From: Caldilineaceae bacterium
Lineage (GTDB): Bacteria; Chloroflexota; Anaerolineae; Caldilineales; Caldilineaceae
DNA: 64,000 bases
Reading direction: 5' to 3'
NCBI GenBank assembly: GCA_026645575.1
Contig: JAPKMW010000046.1
Span: forward strand, 1 to 64,000
Under the pieces are notes generated by a model. The model had not been told where the DNA came from and did no database searches. It saw nothing but the letters and a program-made list of their open reading frames with translations. The translations under genes and the position numbers were made by a program. This document shows positions 26,289-34,621 of the stretch, piece after piece; position 1 is the stretch's first letter, and every line of letters starts with the position of its first letter.

Positions 26289-27164
26289 TCAATTCACCCG
26301 CCGTCGAGTCTCCTCGATTTGTTGAAAGATGTTGAGTAACTGGCGCTCTTGTGGTTGCAAGGTGGCCTGGGCGAGATCGTTGTTGGTTTCATGCCCGTAG
26401 GCCAGGAGATATTGTCCTGTTAGAAAAAAATAGCGGCGTAGATGGTAGGAGGCGGCTTCCCAGTGATCGAGTTGGTAGTGTAACAACCCCTTTTCGTGCC
26501 AGAAGCCTGGCTCATTCGGCGCCAAAATAACCAGATAATCGAGGACATTGAGGACCATGTTAAAGTTTTTCTGCCCCAAATAGACATTGCGTAGATTGAG
26601 CAAAATCCGTTGGGTCAATAGCTGAGGCGAGACTGGTTCAAACATGGTGTTGCCGAGGGGGACGGCGCGTTCAAAGAGGTTTGATAGATAGGTGCCGGCC
26701 GCTTCCAACGCCATCACTTGATTGTGAAAGGGGTCAAGCAACCAGGCGCCGGCCTGATCGGCATAGCGCACCATAAAGTGGCTGGGAAAGGCTAACCCAG
26801 TGATCGCCAACCCCAGCCGGCGACCAATCGCGATGCAAAGCAGACTGAGCATAATCGGCAGCCCCACCCGCCGGCGCAACACGACATTGAAGTAGCTATT
26901 ATCGGGGTCATAATATTGCTCGCGATTGCCGGTAAAGCCCAAATCGTAATGGAGGACATCAATCAGGCGCGCGGCCCGTTCATAGCCCGGCGGCACCCCC
27001 ATGAGCGCCCGTTCCACCACCTGCGCCACGTGGTCAATCTGCGCCAATTCATCTTCAATGGTCAAGGTTGGGTAGGCCATTCCCGCGATCAACAACGCCA
27101 ACCGTTCCGGCTGTGGCTCACGCCGGCTGACTTCCACCCGAAATTGCTCCAGAAATTTCCCCAT
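26289..27164 (-). CDS. SirB1-family (transglutaminase-like) protein with TPR-like tail
   Basis: 291 aa. An N-terminal helical region is followed by the SirB1/transglutaminase-like core: DPDNSYFNVVLRRRVGLPIM, LSLLCIAIGRRLGLAITGLA and FPSHFMVRYA, then a C-terminal helical repeat region (NLRNVYLGQKNFNMVLNVLD, ...GFWHEKGLLHYQLDHWEAA). Members are widespread and of unclear biochemical role. GCGAGGA precedes the ATG. A cysteine in LSLLCIA may hold the nucleophile position, but this is uncertain. Confidence 0.8.
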   Translation of the reverse strand: MGKFLEQFRVEVSRREPQPERLALLIAGMAYPTLTIEDELAQIDHVAQVVERALMGVPPGYERAARLIDVLHYDLGFTGNREQYYDPDNSYFNVVLRRRVGLPIMLSLLCIAIGRRLGLAITGLAFPSHFMVRYADQAGAWLLDPFHNQVMALEAAGTYLSNLFERAVPLGNTMFEPVSPQLLTQRILLNLRNVYLGQKNFNMVLNVLDYLVILAPNEPGFWHEKGLLHYQLDHWEAASYHLRRYFFLTGQYLLAYGHETNNDLAQATLQPQERQLLNIFQQIEETRRRVN

Positions 27165-27215
27165 TCCTCGCCTTACCGCCTTCTCTCTTCTTGTAAACCG
27201 TAGTCATTGTGAACC

Positions 27216-27271
27216 GTAGTAAAGACTTTAGTCTTCCTCTGCGGCGGCTCAAAGACTAAAGTCTTTACTAC
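27216..27271. repeat. family B hairpin (AAAGACTTTAGTCTTT), locus 2
   Basis: GTAGTAAAGACTTTAGTCTT (27216-27235) faces AAGACTAAAGTCTTTACTAC (27252-27271), a perfect 20-bp stem. The first 20-mer is identical to the left arm at 20882. Lies between two minus-strand genes. Confidence 0.9.
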
Positions 27272-27303
27272 AGTTTGTTTATCGTGACTTATTGACCATA
27301 GCA

Positions 27304-29034
27304 CTACCGCCGCTGCAACCGCGCCACCTCCTGCGCCAGAATTCGACGTAGCACAGCAATCGAAGTCGCATAGGTGGCATCGACGCCAAAGTAGCTCAAA
27401 CTCTTACTCAGCAGCGACTGGCGGCGGCTGATCGGCGTGTCACTGGCGTAGTGGAGCAGACCAATTTCATAGGGCGCATTGATAAAGAGATTGACAATTT
27501 CATCAATCGGATAGCGCTTGGGGTAGACATCTTCGTAGATGGCGCTCAGATAGGGGCCAGCTTCCATCTCAATGTCGGTGTAGCCTTCTTCGTAGAAGAC
27601 GTGCATAAAGCCGCGGTTTTGCAGAATCGTGCCGCGCACCGTCACCGACTTTTGGTTATCAAAGACGGTGCCAAAGTTGAGATAAGGGGCTACATCCTGC
27701 GCCGTAAAGCTGTTGCGGAAAAGATAGGAGTTGCGCGAATGTTCATCATAGACCACATTCGGAATCATTACATCGCCCACGCGTGCATTGAGGGTGGCTG
27801 CCTTACCCAGAATGTAGACGCCGAGAACCTGATCCACTGCTGTACTGACTTGGCTGAAGATATGATAGGCCGCCATGCCCAACGGATAATCGATATTAAA
27901 GATCAAGGCATCGCTCTGGCGCAAAAGCTGTAAAGCGGCGGGGTCCAGGATTCCGAGCCGTTCATCAAAGCGGCTGGCGTCAAGCTTTGCCACCTCAATC
28001 ACCTGCGCCTCGACATCCAGACAGTGTGGATCTTTGAACCGGGTGATGCCCACGGCTTCCTCGGCGGCGGCAAAGGCGCGCTGATGGGCCGGCTCATTGA
28101 GGGCTAAGCGTGACGTATAGTAGAGCAGGTTGCGCAGATGTCCATTATCGTGGCTTGGCAGTCGCTCATATTCGGCAGCGAGGCTTTCCGGGTTATGGGT
28201 GCGAATGTACTCGGCAATGACCGTGCGCTGTTCCCAGGCATAACCGCTCAAGAGGTTGGCCAGGCTATGGGCATTGCTGCTGACAAAATAGATCGGGCGT
28301 CGAGTGAGATCCTGCGTGGTCGTGTTGCGAATCTTCTCCCACCAGTACTGAACACTGCGCCGGTAATCGCTCAACCCGCTGCCCAGTACGGTGGCGCGTA
28401 GATCCAGCCGTTGTTGGGCTACTTTCTGTAAATTTTGCAGCAGATGTGGGCCGCGCCAGACCTGACCCAATTTAGCAAAATCTTCTTCAGACAAGCCGGC
28501 GGCCTGGCGCACCTCTTCCAGCAACGGCTGCACCTTTTCCGGCTCAGCCGCTTGGGCTTGCACCAAATTTGCACAAAGTTGGCTGTTGGTCAACTTATAA
28601 TGGAGTTTATTCCACTCAATTTGCAAGGTGCTCACACAAGGGATGAGGTCATCAATATCACTCACGCTGGCAATATAGGCGGCCAGAATGCCCTCGTTTG
28701 GTTCAAAGTAGAACTTGCGACGACGGGCGCGTGCACGGACAGGATGCCACAACTCAGGCGTATAGCCCTCGCGCTGAAAGACATCGTCCATCTGCCCCAA
28801 GATCACCAGACGTGCGTCTACTATACAATCCGGCAACCGCAATGCCGCATAGACCAGCGCCGACATATCAATCTCTGGGCTGTCGGCCAATTGGTGGAGG
28901 CTGGAATTCATGGCGGCGTGGGTCTCTTCCAGGCTACGAATGCGAATTGGTGCGCTGCTGCGCAAGAGAGAATAGTAGGTGCGAATATAGAGTTCAATCT
29001 CTTCGCTCTGCACAACAGGCATTTGGCGAATCAT
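27304..29034 (-). CDS. large protein with nucleoside-phosphorylase-like C-terminal region
   Basis: 576 aa with AGGAG seven bases before the ATG. No signal peptide. The first 330 residues are mostly helical with no motif I know. From about residue 370 the sequence reads SDALIFNIDYPLGMAAYHIF, YILGKAATLNARVGDVMIP and NVVYDEHSRNSY, and later EEGYTDIEMEAGPYLSAIYE. The GDVMIP and IEMEAGP pieces resemble the phosphate-binding and ribose-binding parts of purine/uridine phosphorylases and AMP nucleosidase. I infer a phosphorylase-like fold, with function unknown. Confidence 0.6.
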   Translation of the reverse strand: MIRQMPVVQSEEIELYIRTYYSLLRSSAPIRIRSLEETHAAMNSSLHQLADSPEIDMSALVYAALRLPDCIVDARLVILGQMDDVFQREGYTPELWHPVRARARRRKFYFEPNEGILAAYIASVSDIDDLIPCVSTLQIEWNKLHYKLTNSQLCANLVQAQAAEPEKVQPLLEEVRQAAGLSEEDFAKLGQVWRGPHLLQNLQKVAQQRLDLRATVLGSGLSDYRRSVQYWWEKIRNTTTQDLTRRPIYFVSSNAHSLANLLSGYAWEQRTVIAEYIRTHNPESLAAEYERLPSHDNGHLRNLLYYTSRLALNEPAHQRAFAAAEEAVGITRFKDPHCLDVEAQVIEVAKLDASRFDERLGILDPAALQLLRQSDALIFNIDYPLGMAAYHIFSQVSTAVDQVLGVYILGKAATLNARVGDVMIPNVVYDEHSRNSYLFRNSFTAQDVAPYLNFGTVFDNQKSVTVRGTILQNRGFMHVFYEEGYTDIEMEAGPYLSAIYEDVYPKRYPIDEIVNLFINAPYEIGLLHYASDTPISRRQSLLSKSLSYFGVDATYATSIAVLRRILAQEVARLQRR

Positions 29035-29173
29035 GGCGCGGCTCCTGACTGAGTGACAAGGCTTGTCCGGTAAGGTTGACTAGATGAGCAGATTATAGCA
29101 TGACCAACCCTAAATTCGTAAGCGCTACCCCTCGCTGAAGAAAGTAGGGCTGCTACTTCCTACTCCTTACTTC

Positions 29174-30028
29174 CTAAAAAAGCGTCATCTGCGCCGGCGG
29201 CGTACTCCCGGCTGTCACCGGCGGCCAAAGGGGCAAGGGGATATGGTGCGCCAACCGCTCCTGCAAGCGGCGCAGGCTGGCCGGGGAATGGCCTTCGTAG
29301 GGATTGTGCATATAGCCATAAATATCCAAGCCCGTCTGTTGCAGTTGCGCAAGGCGAACAGACCACTGGTCAAGCTGCGCATCACGCGGCGCCACCAGCG
29401 CATTGTTGCCCTTCGGGCCATCTTTGTCGTCACCGATCCAGCGTATTAGGGCAAAGGGGGGCGTCTTGCCTTGTTCTACCAACGACCACCAGAAATCAAA
29501 CGCGTCGATGGTCTCCACCCGATCCACCAAGACATAGGCCAAACCGCGTTCGGCTAGGTAAGCCGCAAAGGCCGGCGTCATCAAATCTGGCGCCCGCACT
29601 TCTACTCCGATGCGCAGACCACTCATTTCCCCGGCCAGCCAGTCGAGATAGGTCGCCAATCGCCGCCCATAGATCTGCCGGGTAAAGTCCGGGGGAAATT
29701 GGAGGAGCGCCGGCGCGGCTGCTGGTCCCAATGACCGAAGGACATCAAGAAAGACCAGTGTATCCTGGGTGCAATCCTCCAGCCGCTTCTCATGGGTGAT
29801 GGCGCGGGGAAATTTTAGACAAAAGGTGAAGCCGGGCGGAACACTCTCGATCCAGTTGAGCAAGGTTGCCGGACGTGGTAGTCCATAAAAGGTTGTATTG
29901 ACCTCAACTGAGTTGAAGTGGCCGGCATAGTAGGTGAGATAGTTGGGGCGTGTCAGCCCAGCCGGGAAAAAGACGCCCCGCCATTCCTCAAATTGCCAGG
30001 ATGACGTGCCAAGGTTAATTGATGACAT
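29174..30028 (-). CDS. DUF72 (YecE-like) protein
   Basis: 284 aa TIM-barrel protein of the DUF72 family. The opening INLGTSSWQFEEWRGVFFP, then HFNSVEVNTTFYGLPRP and FTFCLKFPRAITHEKRL, is the family signature; later parts are LLQFPPDFTR, VEVRAPD and YGYMHNPYEGHSPASLRRL. The biochemical role of the family is not established. It is transcribed away from the ammonium transporter genes. The bases just after its stop (29145-29170) again contain repeated TTCCTA-type units. Confidence 0.85.
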   Translation of the reverse strand: MSSINLGTSSWQFEEWRGVFFPAGLTRPNYLTYYAGHFNSVEVNTTFYGLPRPATLLNWIESVPPGFTFCLKFPRAITHEKRLEDCTQDTLVFLDVLRSLGPAAAPALLQFPPDFTRQIYGRRLATYLDWLAGEMSGLRIGVEVRAPDLMTPAFAAYLAERGLAYVLVDRVETIDAFDFWWSLVEQGKTPPFALIRWIGDDKDGPKGNNALVAPRDAQLDQWSVRLAQLQQTGLDIYGYMHNPYEGHSPASLRRLQERLAHHIPLPLWPPVTAGSTPPAQMTLF

Positions 30029-30325
30029 AGAATGAATTTACTATTTGTTCAAAGCATCATAGGATACACAATTGATTATTGTGCAATTTGCACATAGGCA
30101 GTTGGCCCGGAAGCTGATAGACTGATCTTCGTGCCAGCCTCACCGAGGCTTTCAAAAATCAACTATCCAAAATAAGCATTACTATTGTTACAAACCAACT
30201 CTGCCTTGTCAAAGTATGGTCTGACTGTATGCAACTTTGCCGCGTTCGTTGTTGGCTTAGGGCTGCTCTGTTCGGCGCCATCTGCTTTGGGCATGGCAAC
30301 ACCATCGGTATGGGAGGAAAAACAG

Positions 30326-31561
30326 ATGGAAGCTACGATTAATTCGGGAGACACCGCGTGGGTGTTGATCTCGACAGCGCTTGTCACCATGATGACGCCA
30401 GCTCTGGCCTTTTTCTATGGCGGGATGGTGCGACGGAAGAACATTTTGTCAACGCTGAACTTAAGTTTGATTACCATGGGCTTGATTAGCTTGCAATGGG
30501 TCTTGTTCGGCTTTAGCCTGGCCTTTGGTCCTTCCATGGGCGGCTTTATTGGCGGTCTCGACTATTTGGGCTTTGCCGGTGTCGGCGTTAACCCCAGTGA
30601 CACCTACGGCACAACGCTGCCCTTTATTGCCTTTGCTGCCTATCAAATGACCTTTGCCGTCATTACACCAGCCCTGATCACTGGCTCTTTTGTCGAGCGC
30701 GTACGCTTTAAGACCTATATTGTCTTTGCCTTGCTCTGGTCGACGTTGGTCTATGCCCCGGTTGCGCACTGGGTCTGGGCGGCGGGTGGCTTCTTCTTCG
30801 ACATGGGCGCCTTGGACTTTGCCGGCGGTACGGTAGTGCATATCACAGCCGGCTTTGCGGCGCTGGCCTTTGCTCTGGCGATCCGTGCCCGCCACGGCTA
30901 CGGTGAAGAGAACATGGAGCCGCACAACATTCCCTTCACTGTCTTGGGCGCTGGTCTGCTCTGGGTTGGTTGGTTTGGCTTTAATGGTGGTAGTGCGTTG
31001 GCCGCAAATGGCTTGGCCGTGACGGCCCTGTTAAACACCAACACCGCCGCCGCTGCCGCCGCTGTTGTCTGGATGATTCTTGCCTGGCGCGACCAAAAGC
31101 CCAGCGTTCTCGGTATTGCCACCGGTGCTGTCGTCGGTCTGGTTGCCATTACACCGGCGGCCGGTTTTGTCACCCCAATGGCTGCGATTGTGATCGGCGC
31201 CATCGGCGCTCCGGTCAGCTACTACTCGATCAAATTTATCAAGAGCCGCAAGCTTGATGAATCGCTTGATGTCTGGGGTTGTCACGGTATGGCTGGTGTC
31301 TGGGGCGCGTTGGCAACGGGCATCTTTGCCAGCCCGGAGATCAACTCCCTGGGTACGGGGCTGCTTTATGGCAATCCGGGACAGTTTGTCACCCAGTTGC
31401 TCACCGTGATTGTGGCTGCCGGCTTCTCCTTCATCGTCACCTTTGTCCTTGCCCGTGTGCTGGATGTGGTCTTTGGCCTGAGCGTCTCGCCGGAAGAGGA
31501 ACAAATGGGCCTGGATGTAAGCGAACATGGTGAACGGGCCTATGGCTTGGAAGCTGTGTAA
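30326..31561 (+). CDS. amt: ammonium transporter (Amt family)
   Basis: Ammonium channel with 11 membrane segments. Start chosen at the ATG at 30326, eight bases after GGGAGG, giving 411 aa. The open frame runs back to a TTG at 30185 and would add a signal-peptide-like stretch (FAAFVVGLGLLCSAPSALG) without a binding site, so the true start is uncertain. Opening DTAWVLISTALVTMMTPALA, the twin-histidine site (VVHITAGFAALAFALA and GCHGMAGVWGALATG) and the C-terminal region EEEQMGLDVSEHGERAYG are conserved. No glnK/glnB gene is adjacent. Confidence 0.93.
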   Translation: MEATINSGDTAWVLISTALVTMMTPALAFFYGGMVRRKNILSTLNLSLITMGLISLQWVLFGFSLAFGPSMGGFIGGLDYLGFAGVGVNPSDTYGTTLPFIAFAAYQMTFAVITPALITGSFVERVRFKTYIVFALLWSTLVYAPVAHWVWAAGGFFFDMGALDFAGGTVVHITAGFAALAFALAIRARHGYGEENMEPHNIPFTVLGAGLLWVGWFGFNGGSALAANGLAVTALLNTNTAAAAAAVVWMILAWRDQKPSVLGIATGAVVGLVAITPAAGFVTPMAAIVIGAIGAPVSYYSIKFIKSRKLDESLDVWGCHGMAGVWGALATGIFASPEINSLGTGLLYGNPGQFVTQLLTVIVAAGFSFIVTFVLARVLDVVFGLSVSPEEEQMGLDVSEHGERAYGLEAV

Positions 31562-31607
31562 AGGGTCGTTGGTCGGTTAATTGTGATACGCTGATTCAGG
31601 TAACTTT

Positions 31608-31664
31608 TCCTGGGCCTGTTGCTAGGGCGCATCGCCTCCTGGCAATAGGCCCAGGATGTTTTTT
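31608..31664 (+). terminator. Rho-independent terminator after the first amt
   Basis: TCCTGGGCCT (31608-31617) pairs with AGGCCCAGGA (31647-31656) with further pairing of TTGC/GCAA inside, followed by TGTTTTTT at 31657-31664. Confidence 0.75.
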
Positions 31665-31942
31665 GGACTTATCCTGCTACTTACTCTTCTTTTTTCTTTC
31701 TCTTTTGAATACTTTGCATAAAGACTTTCGCTTGCTTTACACCATTTGAGCAGAGAATTAGACGGATTATTAAACAATAAACCTGAATTTTTGTGCAAAT
31801 TGTATATTGTTCTGCACCGGTAATGCCAGTATGCTTGGCAAGTAAGCGCTTTATCTCTATGCAATAGTCGATATAGCCGATAGCGCTTTCATTGTGCTGA
31901 ATCGTTTTTATCAACCACGAAAACAGAGTAGACCGTAACGCC

Positions 31943-31993
31943 CGCTCTCCGCCAGTCCGTGACTGGCGCCGATCAGGGACCGGCTTGAGGGCG
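31943..31993. repeat. family A repeat, degenerate, locus 3
   Basis: CGCCAGTCCGTGACTGGCG is intact as a small palindrome; the partner arm (GATCAGGGACCGGCTTGAGG) matches the family only in part, with the core changed to CAGGGACC. Looks like a decaying copy. Confidence 0.65.
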
Positions 31994-32027
31994 TTGTGGC
32001 CTACTGAAACAGGAAGGAAGGATTGAC

Positions 32028-33341
32028 ATGCTGTCAAAAGTTTTGCGAGCTGTACCACTGGCCGTGGTTCTCAGTCTCGTGGCTGTACGCGCCTATGCGC
32101 AGGATGAAATCTCGACCAGCGAGATTGCCTATGCCCTGGATAACATGATGCTCTTTATCTCGGCGGTGTTGGTGCTTTTTATGCAGGCCGGTTTTGCACT
32201 GGTGGAGGTAGGCTTTAACTCCTCGAAGAACGCCGTCAACATTATGTTTAAGAACTTTATTGATGTGAGTTTGGGCGTGATCATCTTCTGGCTGGTTGGC
32301 TATAGTCTTATGTATGGCGACCCGCTCTTTGGTGGCTGGTTGGGCTGGGGAGGCTTGGGCGCCAGTCAGACTGCGCCCGATGCCGTTAGCGCCGGGGTGC
32401 TACATCCCCAGACAGACTGGCTCTTCCAGGTTGCCTTTGCTGCCACTGCCGCCACCATCGTTTCAGGCGCCGTGGCCGGTCGTATGAAGTTTCAAGCTTA
32501 CCTGGTTTATACAGTCTTCATTACGGCTCTCGTCTATCCGATTAGCGGCTATTGGAAATGGGGCGGCGGCTGGTTAAATGAACTGGGCTTTCATGACTTT
32601 GCCGGTTCACTGGTCGTCCATTCAGTCGGCGGCTTTGCCGGCTTAGCCGGCGCTATGTTGCTGGGGCCGCGCATTGGGCGCTTTACCAAAAGTGGCGAAA
32701 ACACTCTGCCGCCGCACAACTATACACTAGCAACGCTGGGCGTCTTTATTCTTTGGATTGGCTGGTACGGTTTTAATCCGGGTAGTCAACTGGCCTTTGT
32801 CGGCTCGGCCAACACGGATGCAGTGGTCTTGATTGCGGTGAACACCACACTGGCTGCCGGCGCCGGCGCTGTCGCCGCCATGATTCTTTCGTGGATAATG
32901 ATGGGTCGCGCTGACTTGAGCTTTACCCTCAATGGCGCGTTGGCTGGTCTAGTCGGCATTACGGCCAATTGCGACGCCGTGACCAATGGCGAATCGATGC
33001 TGATTGGTGTCGTTGCTGGTGTTCTCGTTGTCCTGGCAACCCAGTTGTTGGAACGTTTGAAGATCGATGACCCTGTAGGCGCCTGGCCGGTACATGGCGT
33101 CTGTGGCATCTGGGGTGGGATTGCGGCCGGCATCTTTGGCGGCAAACCGTTGGTGGCGCAGATCGTCGGCTCACTGGCGATTCCGATCTGGGCCTTTGTC
33201 ACCTGTTTTATTCTCTTCTCCATTCTCAAGGCGATCAACGTTTGGCGGGTGGCGCCGGAAGAGGAGATGGAAGGGTTAGATCGCTCAGAACATGGCGTTT
33301 CAGCCTATGATGCATTACCTAGTTTCGGGGCGGCTGACTAA
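32028..33341 (+). CDS. amt: ammonium transporter (Amt family), second copy
   Basis: 437 aa with GGAAGGA upstream and a clear signal peptide (VPLAVVLSLVAVRAYAQ). The core follows: MQAGFALVEVGFNSSKNAVN, FWLVGYSLMYGD, the first histidine in VVHSVGGFAGLAGAMLLGPR, the second in WPVHGVCGIWGGIAAG, and the tail EEEMEGLDRSEHGVSAYD. It differs clearly from the first copy, notably in its early segments, so this is an old duplication or separate acquisition. Having two channels suggests different affinities or a sensing role for one of them. Confidence 0.93.
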   Translation: MLSKVLRAVPLAVVLSLVAVRAYAQDEISTSEIAYALDNMMLFISAVLVLFMQAGFALVEVGFNSSKNAVNIMFKNFIDVSLGVIIFWLVGYSLMYGDPLFGGWLGWGGLGASQTAPDAVSAGVLHPQTDWLFQVAFAATAATIVSGAVAGRMKFQAYLVYTVFITALVYPISGYWKWGGGWLNELGFHDFAGSLVVHSVGGFAGLAGAMLLGPRIGRFTKSGENTLPPHNYTLATLGVFILWIGWYGFNPGSQLAFVGSANTDAVVLIAVNTTLAAGAGAVAAMILSWIMMGRADLSFTLNGALAGLVGITANCDAVTNGESMLIGVVAGVLVVLATQLLERLKIDDPVGAWPVHGVCGIWGGIAAGIFGGKPLVAQIVGSLAIPIWAFVTCFILFSILKAINVWRVAPEEEMEGLDRSEHGVSAYDALPSFGAAD

Positions 33342-33347
33342 CAGCGA

Positions 33348-33460
33348 TTGACATTTTCGCATTAGCCAGTGATATACTTGCCAGATTGCCAACATCTGGC
33401 AAGAGGGCAAAACGTACCGGGGCAGTAAATTTTCGACTGACCACCTCTCGGCGGTCTTTT
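33348..33460 (+). promoter_or_regulatory. possible promoter and structured leader upstream of lysE-like gene
   Basis: TTGACA (33348-33353) is followed by GATATACT (33371-33378) at 17-19 bases. Downstream, TTGCCAGAT (33378-33386) can pair with ATCTGGCAA (33394-33402), and GACCACC...GGCGGTC followed by TTTT (33439-33460) may form a weak terminator. Could be a short RNA or attenuated leader. Confidence 0.35.
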
Positions 33461-33499
33461 AGCCGGTTGCCTTGCCTAAATCCTAATTCATTGAACATC

Positions 33500-33581
33500 G
33501 GACTTACGCAACACCAGACCTTTCAGGTTTCCGAAACCTGAAAGGTCTTTCTGGCTGCGAAGCCATCTTGCATAAGTCCTA
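33500..33581. mobile_element. family C element (MITE-like), copy 2
   Basis: Termini GGACTTACGCAA (33500-33511) and TTGCATAAGTCC (33568-33579) are near-perfect inverted repeats. The inner hairpin AGACCTTTCAGGTTTC / GAAACCTGAAAGGTCT (33516-33548) has a different stem from copy 1 at 25258, while the flanks are shared. It ends just before the ribosome binding site of the LysE-type gene. Confidence 0.75.
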
Positions 33582-33597
33582 AGATCAGGGGAGTTTT

Positions 33598-34275
33598 ATG
33601 CTTACCCTCTTTGTTAGTGCTGTGTTGCTCGGTTTGATTTTCAATGCTGCGCCTGGTGCTGTGTTTGCCGAGACCATTCGGCAAGGCGTCAGAGGGGGCT
33701 TTCGACCGGCGCTGGCCGTCCAGTTGGGTTCACTTGTCGGCGATGCGCTTTGGGCGATCCTGGGCCTGGCCGGGATTGGGTTGCTGCTCCAACTGGATTT
33801 TTTGCGGCTCCCCGTAGGCTTGGCCGGTGTGGGGTATCTTTTTTGGTTGGCCTGGGAAGCATGGGGCGAAGCGAGTAAGGAGTTTGCGGTTGCCCATCAG
33901 TCTATCACCAACCATCACAACCAGGCATTGCGTTCCGGTGTTCTGCTCTCCGTGACCAATCCGCAAAATGTTGCGTACTGGGCGGCGTTGGGCAGTGCCT
34001 TGGGCGCCGTTGGGGTTGTCGAACCAACCGCGGCCCATTACTTTATCTTCTTTTGCGGTTTTATGGTCTCCTCCCTGTTATGGTCTTTCCTTTGTGCCGG
34101 CCTGGTGGCGCAGCTTTTTGGCAAAGCCGGTGTGCGTTGGGCCAGGTTGACCTATCGCGCCTGTACCATCGCCTTTTTGTTGCTGGCACTTTCATCGCTA
34201 CGCAATTTGTGGAATACCCACCTTGCGCTACAAGGAGACGTGACACCGAGTACAGTTCAAGAGCGCACCCCCTAA
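33598..34275 (+). CDS. LysE-family exporter
   Basis: 225 aa inner-membrane amino-acid exporter of the LysE/RhtB type. GGGGAG lies about four bases before the ATG. The signature near the N-terminus is NAAPGAVFAETIRQGVRGGF, with about six hydrophobic segments; SVTNPQNVAYWAALGSALGA is the second conserved part. The substrate cannot be read. The long leader holds a possible promoter and a family C element. Confidence 0.88.
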   Translation: MLTLFVSAVLLGLIFNAAPGAVFAETIRQGVRGGFRPALAVQLGSLVGDALWAILGLAGIGLLLQLDFLRLPVGLAGVGYLFWLAWEAWGEASKEFAVAHQSITNHHNQALRSGVLLSVTNPQNVAYWAALGSALGAVGVVEPTAAHYFIFFCGFMVSSLLWSFLCAGLVAQLFGKAGVRWARLTYRACTIAFLLLALSSLRNLWNTHLALQGDVTPSTVQERTP

Positions 34276-34364
34276 CGCATCTTTTGATCACTAGTGTGAA
34301 GAAACACCGAACTCAGATGAAGACGGGCTGTCATTCTTTTAAAATTTTCAACCATCATTAATCT

Positions 34365-34392
34365 TGACCAAGCCCGCTCTATATGTTATACT
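34365..34392 (+). promoter_or_regulatory. sigma70-type promoter upstream of the DEAD-box gene
   Basis: TTGACC (34365-34370) and TATACT (34387-34392) are spaced by 16 bases. Transcription would begin near 34399, about 220 bases before the start codon. Confidence 0.6.
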
Positions 34393-34448
34393 AATTTAGT
34401 TGTGCTGTACGTGATCACCGTTTTACAACACACAACTTTGTGTGGTTG

Positions 34449-34473
34449 CCCGACCAACTGGGTCGGGTTTTTT
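34449..34473 (+). terminator. terminator or attenuator in the DEAD-box leader
   Basis: CCCGACC (34449-34455) pairs with GGTCGGG (34461-34467), loop of five bases, followed by six T. It lies about 75 bases after the promoter and 150 before the coding region, so it either ends a small RNA or attenuates the helicase gene. Confidence 0.75.
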
Positions 34474-34544
34474 GTTGCAACAGGCTGGCTCATACGGTGG
34501 ACGAGTCGAGGCTGTTGAGCAACAACAGGGACTAAGAACACCGT

Positions 34545-34597
34545 CCAATACTTGCTAAAGAACAAGTAATCATTACTTGTTCTTTAGCAAGTATTGG
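34545..34597. repeat. 26-bp-arm perfect palindrome before the DEAD-box gene
   Basis: 34545-34570 (CCAATACTTGCTAAAGAACA...) is the exact reverse complement of 34572-34597, with one unpaired base between. As RNA it would be a very long hairpin ending 25 bases before the chosen start codon. Confidence 0.9.
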
Positions 34598-34621
34598 GCA
34601 ACTAGTATGAGCAGGAGCTTC

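Larger units (their letters stand above)
31562..32027. other. gap between the two ammonium transporter genes
   Basis: Contains the terminator at 31608 and a degenerate family A repeat at 31943. No gene of the PII family, which often sits here, is present. AT-rich sequence in the middle could hold a promoter, but I cannot fix one. Confidence 0.5.
34276..34621. other. structured leader region of the DEAD-box helicase gene
   Basis: Contains in order a promoter (34365-34392), an interrupted stem GTTGTG/CACAAC, a strong terminator-type hairpin (34449-34473), GTTGCAACAG facing CTGTTGAGCAAC, and a 26-bp-arm perfect hairpin (34545-34597) before the start codon. No gene of its own is seen; a short RNA of about 75 bases could be made. 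Confidence 0.55.

Noticed and set aside
34399..34473. Signal recognition particle RNA or 6S RNA
   Set aside because: The conserved SRP loop sequences are absent, and the length and shape do not fit 6S RNA. Only a generic small RNA or attenuator can be proposed.
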